64,000 bases of DNA, taken from the NCBI GenBank assembly GCA_004764695.1, contig SMSO01000014.1, positions 3,113,148-3,177,147 of the forward strand. The letters are read 5' to 3'. Shown in pieces: positions 56,601-64,000 of the stretch (the stretch's first letter is position 1; the number at the start of each line of letters is the position of its first letter). The notes below the pieces were generated by a model. The model made no database searches and was not told the origin of the DNA. It saw only the letters and a list, made by a program, of their open reading frames with translations. The translations under genes were made by a program, and so were the position numbers. This DNA is from Schizochytrium sp. TIO01. Its lineage: Eukaryota > Sar > Bigyra > Thraustochytrida > Thraustochytriidae.

Positions 56601-59600
56601 AGAGGTAGAATTCAATCTCTACTGCCGCGAACTTCAAAAGAATAGCAAACGAGCTCGCAGGCTGGTTTGCTGGAAAGAAGCAGTTGGACAAGCAAAGTAC
56701 ATTCTCAGAACGCCCTCTGAGGTAGCTGTCTCGCTGCGCAAAGTTACAGCCAGTTAAGTTATAAAACGAATCCTTAATCCATGATTTCGAAAAGTTTTTC
56801 AGGGTTTAGTTTTAATTATTATTTTAAACACCTACCACATACAGAATTTTTTTCTTATTTTCTTTTCTCTCAAGTTTCTTTCCAGTCTTTGGTTATGGTT
56901 GTTTTAGCTTTGTTTTTTTGTGAAATAAAAATAAAAATAGTGTTTATATACGAAGGATCCAAAGGTAGAGCCTGTGTGTCCAGAAGAAGTCACCCCTCGA
57001 TCTTGAACTCCAACCATGGCGTCTTCGCCATCCCTAAGGATGCCCTGGCATCGTTTTATTGCTCTATTTTACTCTTCAAGCGAATCGCACTTCGTCATTG
57101 AGGTGATCCAAATCTGGTTCGTCTGGGCGACAAGATCCCGATTAGGACTCTGTTAGAAGAAACCCAGAAAACCCAGCCTTTTCGTGATGTGATGGCCATC
57201 ATCTGCAAACATAGACTACTATTACTTCTGAGTTTAGATGTTCCTTCCCAGCTGTTTGTTGCCGTTTGTCATCAAACTGTGCATTATGCCGCCAACACTT
57301 ACGTGGTACCCAGTGTAATCCTGAGTGATCTAGGCTAGATATGTGCGAGAATCCTCCGCGAGACAGGCTCTCTTCATAACCTGCTATGACTGTTTCAAGT
57401 TGAATCGGCTGCGCACTGGCAAGCCAATTCACTTCAGGGTTCTGGGGCGAACGCAAGCTGCGCACTTGGCTCCGGTTATAACGTTGACCATGTGACCGCA
57501 GACTTCACGCCTCACCTTAAAAGAAAAAAACGATGACCTTAAAGATCCCTTTCTTAAATAGATTCTGTTGCTTTGTTGGTGGAAGTGGTGTTTTCAAAGG
57601 ATTAATACAGCATGGTTATCCCAAGCAATCTACCCTCGGGCTTCTATCATGCGCACGCCTCTTGCGCGCGCTTTGTTTGCCAAAGAACATGATGTTAGAA
57701 AGTATTATTTATTGTGGAAAGCAAAACTGTGGCTTTTTCAGTGTGCTTGGTAACGAATTGCCCTATGACCTTATCAAAGACATTCGAGCCAGTGACTTTT
57801 CCAGGATCTAGAATTGAATATAGTCCAATAGCGCAAGAGCAATTGGCTCGATATCAGAAATCGTTGTAAAGCCTCAGGAGAGATGAAGTTGAACGTGCAA
57901 CACGAGTTTAGATGCTGATTCCCAAGGAAAGGTTCAGGTTATTGCGTAATTCGTTGCGTGCAAGAAGCACCAGCTCTGACTTATCTGCTGTATATTGTTC
58001 TTTCCTGTTCTGTAAGACAGGGTGAAGGTTTGCTCAAGGTGAGCTGGCTAACAATCTATATCGCGCCTGCGCAGCCTGAAACGAAGCGCCCTTCAAACTG
58101 TTGTTAATTATAGCATTGCGAAGTGTAGCATATCAAACTGGCAGTTGCTTACTCCACTTCAGGGCATGGAATTGCTTGTGCAGCTGGTGAACTTGGCGGA
58201 TAATACCTACTTGGTTTTTAAATACAATTTCAGATTGAGTTATAGGCCTAGTATAAAAATCGACGCACGCATTTTGTACTCTACTCTTTATGATGTTTAC
58301 GTGTGAAGAGGCACTGAGCCTGAGCAAAACGCTACAGTTTGCACCTTTTTATAACCCTACGAAAATTCTAAGAACGACCACGAATAGAAGTGTACGCACA
58401 TTTTTTTCTTAAAGGATTATGTTAGAAGTAAATTTCATGAAAAATTGTACTTTCTCACCCAATTTGTTAATGAGGAAACATAGTTTTGCTGATTGTCTGG
58501 CTTGTGGACACCTGTAGCTTCATTTGTAGGCTTCCACGAAGCTCTGCTGATAGGAATTGACAGGAGGTTTAGCAGGTTCTAGACTATGTCTTTTGCTTCA
58601 GTTGGTATCACGCACGCACCTCTGCTTACTTCCGAACAAATGATACGATTAAATTGAAGATTTGACTATACCTAAATGCAGAGGTATTGCTTTAAAACAA
58701 AGAATTAGAGATGGTGCTCGAGAGAGCCTTAATGAATTGAGATAAGAATTGTGGTAGGGAGTAAACATCTAAGGAGCATATCCTATATTTTTATATTAGA
58801 TTGCAAGGAGGCAGTACCTACACTACAGCGTAGCTCAAATGTTGAGTTTCGAATGTTCTCTTGAATAATACTGTTGTTGTTCCCTACAATTAAAAAAAAA
58901 ATGAAAAACACTTATCATCATGGAAGAGTTCTTTTTTATATTGAAAACTAAGGTTGAATATTTATTTTCTTGTACCTATGTGCTCCAAAGGGGACTTGCA
59001 TAATACAAACATTACTTTATTGAGGTATTAGACTAGTTTGTTATTGTTTTCTCATGATCATGACTGCAAAAGAACAAGTAGCATTGGAATTACGGAAAAG
59101 GCCTGAAGGTAACTTTTGGTTATACAACCATGAGCATCAGTACTTTGTCTGTCTGGAGAATCCCTTATTCAATCCAGGAAGTGGCCCACTCGATCGAGTC
59201 GCCGAAGGAAGCTAAAGAGTTGTTTATTTTGAAACCCCGACGAATCACCGAAGGCCCTTTCTTTCGGAAGAAGTGTGTCCGAAAATCTGGCGAACTTTAT
59301 GAGTAGAAAATTGCAAATATTCAGTTCCTTTTAAAGACCTTGCCTCGATTCCCGGTTCTCTTCCGTTAGTTCTACATCTCTCCAAAATCAACCGCGAGAA
59401 ATACTAACCCACATGATGATCATAAAAGTTGTATACTATCTCCGGAATATAGATACTCTCTTTAGTCGACTTTTTAAAATTTATTTTTTTAATTAACCTA
59501 TAAAAGTTTATACATATAATCGATCAAAGCTTGAGGAGTATTGTGCTACAAAGATTTGAAAATCAAAAGAGCATATATAGTGCAAACTAAATGAAAACCT

Positions 59601-62600
59601 GCACTTTAGATTTATCGAGATGACTAGGAGCTAAATAAGGTGATCGGCTTTTCTATTTTAAAGAATGAAACTCGCAACCGTTTTGCAAGTGCAATCCTGT
59701 GCAAATTTTGCACTCAGAAAGTTGAATTTGGGCATCAAATTATGCTTGAGCTGCATTAAATCATGCCCACTACTCCCTTAACGAAATATCCATAGCTCCT
59801 TTGGATGTGTTTGGATATGTATCGCAAAAACCATTGACCAGAGAGTTTATTATGATGAATACCATAGTATATAAATAATTATGTATGCATGAAATCTACC
59901 ATTGCTGCATTCTCTTCAGAAATTCTCGGAGGATTGTTGGGGAAAGGAAATAAAATATACCCCGCTAGGAATTCATAAACTCTTTAGAAGCTTCGGTAAA
60001 AGTCAGCTCTATAAAAAACATAAAGGAGCTAGTTATGCTATACACTCTACAAAGACAATACAATGTCCAACCATCTTGATTGTATTATAAGCCCTATCTA
60101 AACAAGGTTATTTAGAATTTGAATCTCCAGCATGGCAAACTGCACTTCTGCATTAAGAACGAAATAATGAAACACCCATTTCATGAAAGAGTACTAAGAA
60201 TTCGTCTACCATGAAATAGGATTTATACATTTGGCAAAGCACTTGTTCGGTTGATATTGTTTTCCAATAGACCACTGCTAGCCTTTACCGTAAATTCCCA
60301 GATCCTAAAGCATTCCACTTCCATAACAGAGTCCTGGACTATTGTATATGACTTTTCTCTAGGCCATATAAACACTGGTTTTGACGAGTCCAGATCTCAA
60401 CATATAGAGACGATGCAATTTCTGTGACTAAAATTATTCAAATTCGCACCCGCATCCAATTTTAGGCCGTATCAAAATATAAGCCAGCTCTCAATTCCGT
60501 GCTACACTCTTATGACGCTCCAGACCTTGGCCAGGCCAAAGCACGTGTCATGTGTGCAGGGCGAGTACTCGATATGAGCGAGTCTTTGTATTCATAGATC
60601 ATATTCAATACATAAAACTCTACAAAATTCGATATCTCCCCCGCCTACCTTTTTCTTTATAACTACTTAGGTACAGCTATTCAAATTGATTTAGGGGACA
60701 AATCAAATCCTCGATTATAATTTAAACGTTACTGTGAGTACGATAAAGCTATACTCCTTTAAAAGGCATATAAGTATTATAAATATATGCATGCATTCTG
60801 CATTCATCTTAGCTGCTAGTATACTCAAAGTTCAAAGTTGCCTACAAGACACTTTTTCGTTCACATATCTTTTGTGCAATTTCCTTATCTTCATCTGTTT
60901 GCAAATATGAAAATGCTTCTATGCACCTCAGTGTTTGCTGAAAGTGGTCATTCGCAAGCTATTACGTGTGAGGTAGATATTAGAAATGTAGATATCATTA
61001 TGTGATACTGGACAGACAATTTGACTTAACGTATCCAAGAAGTTGAAATACTGGACTGGATGTATTGGGATATTTTCAATAAATCTCTATCAAAACCTTG
61101 ATTGGTAACGTATTTCCAAGATGAATATGAGCTGATTCCTTTTTTTAATAAACCCCCCAGCAGATATCTCTTTCGAAAACATAATTTAGATTGATATTTT
61201 AACTAACGGTTCCGAGACACCCCATGTTGCGTTTAGATTTATTTTAGATTTGCATTTTCAATCAGATGCTAAACTTATACGCAGAAGTTGCAATCATGTT
61301 GTCTGTGTCTCAAGTTCGAAAAGGTGAAGCATTATTGATGTTTGTATACCCTCCTGTAACTTAAACACGGATATTGTGCTTGTGAATAAGAAGCCAAGAA
61401 TATCAATAGCAAGCGGAAACTAAACATTCGGTTTCGAATATGTGATACTATTGTTATTTACATGAATAACCTATTTATTTATCGATGAACTTCTAAAGTA
61501 CCAAGTGATTTATGACTTGGACATCTACTTCCAGTCATACTATTTGAAATGCACATTTTTTCCAAAACGAAAAAAAAGACAGTAAGATCGGAGTGAGACT
61601 CAAGTAATATTTACTGTATGATGATCAAATCTCATCCTGTATGCTTGCTGGAAGGGAAATCTGATCTGCTACAGGTTGGCTATTAATATAAAATCAAGAC
61701 GCTTAAAGAAGGTTCAAGAGGTCTTTGCTCAGAACAATTCTGCTTCTGGAGATAACAATACAATTTCTTGGAATTGTATACTAACGAACGTTATTAGCGT
61801 GAGACGAAGACAAATTTTATCTGAGGCTAGTTAGCTCCTCTCTTTATACATCGTTTTATACTCCTCCTTACTTACTATTCAATAATACATGTACGTTTTA
61901 GGTTCTTGGAGACCTTGGTTTCCAATTCACGACCCAGTTCAAATCATTTTTGGAGTCTCATTTCTTCATTTGTTCAAGTGCAGGAATTCAATGCCTTTTC
62001 CGCACGTCCCTTCAAATGGGGACCCTATTACTTTCAAGCAAGAAGTGAAAATTTAAAACCATGGCAGGAAGTTTTGTTGTTTGTATATATAATATCTGTT
62101 GAAAAGGGCTCTTCTTTATTCGTTGAATTTGTCTATAAGCTAGATTTCATTGGACGGGCAATTAAGCCCCCCAAATACCTGTAGCGTTATGCATGACAAC
62201 ATAGAATTACTTGTATGATAAAATGAGGAACGACGAATTACACAGTTCAATTAGGGACACAACGTGAAGTACATGAGATTCAACTCACAGATCAAGAGGC
62301 TACCTTTCTGTGTAATCCGCACAGAAATGGCGACTCGAGAAATTATTAGAACGATAACTAGAGCCCTTGATATATTGATACAATTCCTGAAAGACGAAAG
62401 TGTGGTTAAGCGATGAACTCGATCAACCAGATACCTTGCGTAGAACCAAGCGGCCACGTGTGAAGGTTTATATAGCTCTTCTAAAAGAGAAATATGAATC
62501 GAATCTATGGTTGAAACTTGCCTCCTTATCATTCAGGACAATTAAGTGTACCTAAAGTATCGTGAATCCGCTCGGGCTAAAAAAGTAAACAGATCCTATA

Positions 62601-63468
62601 TTTAGAAACTTCAGCCATCTCAAGTATTGACAAAGCTCTCAAGTATTCATTCAAAGTACGACTCTTAGCTGGGGGAAGATGTTCTGAGTTTGTATACGGC
62701 GTCTATGCACTTGAGTTACGGCTGTGCATGCTTTCAATTAATACCAAGTATTTATTACGCATCATCTACCAAACATTTATGTGAAGGAAAAAAATAAACT
62801 AGAAATATAAAGATCTTTTGAAGGTTTTTTCATTCAAGGTTTGTAACAGATCTGGATCTTTCTGTTGGAAAACAGAAAAGATACCCTGAATAATATCTCT
62901 TGTGCTTAATTGTATCCAAACTAATGCAGAAAGATAAACGTGCATAATTTTGACTCTCAAGAAGAAGTAATTCATAAAGCGCTCGAGATTTGATAACTAT
63001 AACTAAGCTCTTCACCCGAATTTTAACTAAAGTCCAAGAATAGGTGTATACAAAGGAAAAGCAATATGTGCGTTCTTATTCACTGAGATTCCAAATCAAA
63101 CAATGTCTCTCAGCATTCTGATGGTAGAGTGGCATCATAGTTTTATCGTCTCGATAACATTTCTTCTCTAAGATAGTTAACCAAAAGGTGGAGACAGTAC
63201 GTTTTCGATCCCTACTATAGAATTGGTTGCCCTATATCTAGGGAAACTTGAACGGCTTGATTATGCAAAAGCCGTTCATAGAAATATAAACAAAGGGTAG
63301 GGTTCTATTTTGAGACAGAAAAGGAAATAGCGTTGATACTTAAAAATTGATATAATGAAATCGGGGTAAAGGTTGATCTATGGCAGAGGATGTTGTGTTG
63401 AGAAAAGTAAAGTATGTTATGCAGGTTTGACTTGTCAAATGTCACAGTGAGACTAACATGCGAGGTAT
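53699..63468. other. 9.8 kb AT-rich interval without an intact gene
   Basis: This lies between sugar transporters 2 and 3. It becomes increasingly AT-rich towards 63 kb. A 92-residue plus-strand frame from an ATG at 57533 (MTLKIPFLNRFCCFVGGSG) and a 117-codon frame without an ATG at 61831-62184 read partly like protein but match nothing I know. Near 63125-63225 there is a perfect A-box-like TGGTAGAGTGG and a B-box-like TTTCGATCC, too far apart for an ordinary tRNA. The last few hundred bases should be the 3' flank of transporter 3. Confidence 0.4.
61831..62184 (+). other. Orphan open frame in AT-rich DNA
   Basis: The plus-strand frame stays open for 117 codons between a TAG at 61828-61830 and a TAG at 62182-62184, in DNA where stops are frequent. 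Parts read like protein (FNAFSARPFKWGPYYFQARS). It contains no ATG. It may be a gene relic, an internal exon or chance. Confidence 0.2.
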
Positions 63469-64000
63469 TTACGCGTGTGCAGTCTTGCGGAAGCGCTCAA
63501 AGCCCATCTTAGTGTCAGCAGAACGGCAAGGTGATAATCTGGCCAGACTGCTTCAAGTTGCGAGCAAAGTATTCGCGCATGGTGCCATGGCCCTTGGCGT
63601 CGTTGCCACCACGCTCGTAAGCAAAAACCTTACGGAGGTCCTCCATGGAGAGTCCCTTGGTCTCCGGCTGAAGAAGGGTAACAGTGGGCACAGTCACAGC
63701 CAAGTTAAGACCGACGCAAATGAACATCATAGCCTGAAGACTGGTAGCACTGTACATGGCAAGGTAGCCAACATCACCAAGGACGATGTTGGTGAAAATG
63801 TTGGAACTTACAGAGACGGCCATACCGACACCACGGAGGCGAAGAGGGTAAGCTTCGGATGGAACAACCCATCCAAGAGGGCCGAGGGTGCATGCGAAGA
63901 CGACCTGGAAGAGGAAGACCATAGCAACACAGAAGAATTGGACAGAGCGAGTCTGGTCATCAGCCTCGTCGGTGTTAACGTTGACGCCAGTGCCGACGAT
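63469..64000 (-). CDS. MFS sugar transporter 3, partial, with C-terminal frameshift
   Basis: The C-terminal third of a third sugar transporter enters from the right edge (63515-64000 in one frame). It shows VVPSEAYPLRLRGVGM, NIVLGDVGYLAMYSAT and PETKGLSMEDLRKVFAYE, closely matching transporters 1 and 2. The frame stops early at 63515-63517 after GQIITLPFC. Shifting by one base near 63528 recovers the family's tail signature (CRSADTKMGFERFRK), which then ends at a TAA at 63471-63469. Transporter 2 has the same local DNA without the extra base. This is either a real +1 insertion affecting the last 20 or so cytosolic residues, or a sequencing error. The membrane domain is intact as far as it is seen. 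Confidence 0.9.

Noticed and set aside
63120-63235. Possible tRNA gene with a perfect A-box-like TGGTAGAGTGG
   Set aside because: The B-box-like sequence is about 80 bases away, the T stem does not pair, and only five acceptor pairs can be drawn.

Overview
The window looks like nuclear DNA of a free-living protist. The genes carry GT-AG introns. They include core eukaryotic machinery (a U1-70K-like spliceosomal protein, the TRAPP subunit Bet3, an ER-lumenal DnaJ, a BAR-domain protein, a class I cyclic-nucleotide phosphodiesterase) beside a fermentative opine dehydrogenase, a bZIP factor with a long C-terminal extension, and a cluster of MFS sugar transporters. That mixture, with long repeat-rich intergenic DNA, suggests a stramenopile, perhaps a labyrinthulomycete/thraustochytrid. 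This assignment is inference, because no rRNA or organelle marker is present.

Layout. 1-1791 (-): BAR-domain protein, spliced, running off the left edge. 1.8-7.7 kb: gene-poor, with tetranucleotide and polypyrimidine/polypurine repeats. 7.7-10.85 kb (+): large protein with nine CTFxP-type repeats. 11.45-12.58 kb (-): two-exon stand-alone cyclodeaminase-type protein. 14.1-15.75 kb (+): three-exon opine dehydrogenase. 16.5-18.7 kb (-): bZIP factor. 22.03-22.59 kb (+): Bet3. 23.3-27.3 kb (-): phosphodiesterase. 27.3-33.1 kb: no intact gene, but degraded coding-like frames. 33.1-35.1 kb: a CCCH zinc finger/Abitram fusion (+) whose 3' end overlaps that of an ERdj3-like gene (-). 36.7-39.2 kb (+): Ser/Lys-rich protein with a capping-protein-interaction-like motif. 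39.9-40.6 kb (-): U1-70K-like protein. 41.5-64 kb: three related sugar transporters on the minus strand, about 10 kb apart, separated by AT-rich DNA. The third is cut by the window edge and has a +1 frameshift near its C-terminus.

The genes form no operon-like unit. Themes are membrane and secretory traffic (BAR, Bet3, ERdj3), cAMP/cGMP signalling and transcription (phosphodiesterase, bZIP, CCCH-Abitram), cytoskeleton (CTFxP repeat protein, CPI-like protein) and carbon metabolism (sugar uptake, opine fermentation, one-carbon/folate). The most distinctive observations are the CCCH-Abitram fusion, the nine-repeat CTFxP protein, the stand-alone cyclodeaminase and the frameshifted third transporter. 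I found no convincing wholly new multi-gene system. All family calls come from reading the sequence; no database search was run.
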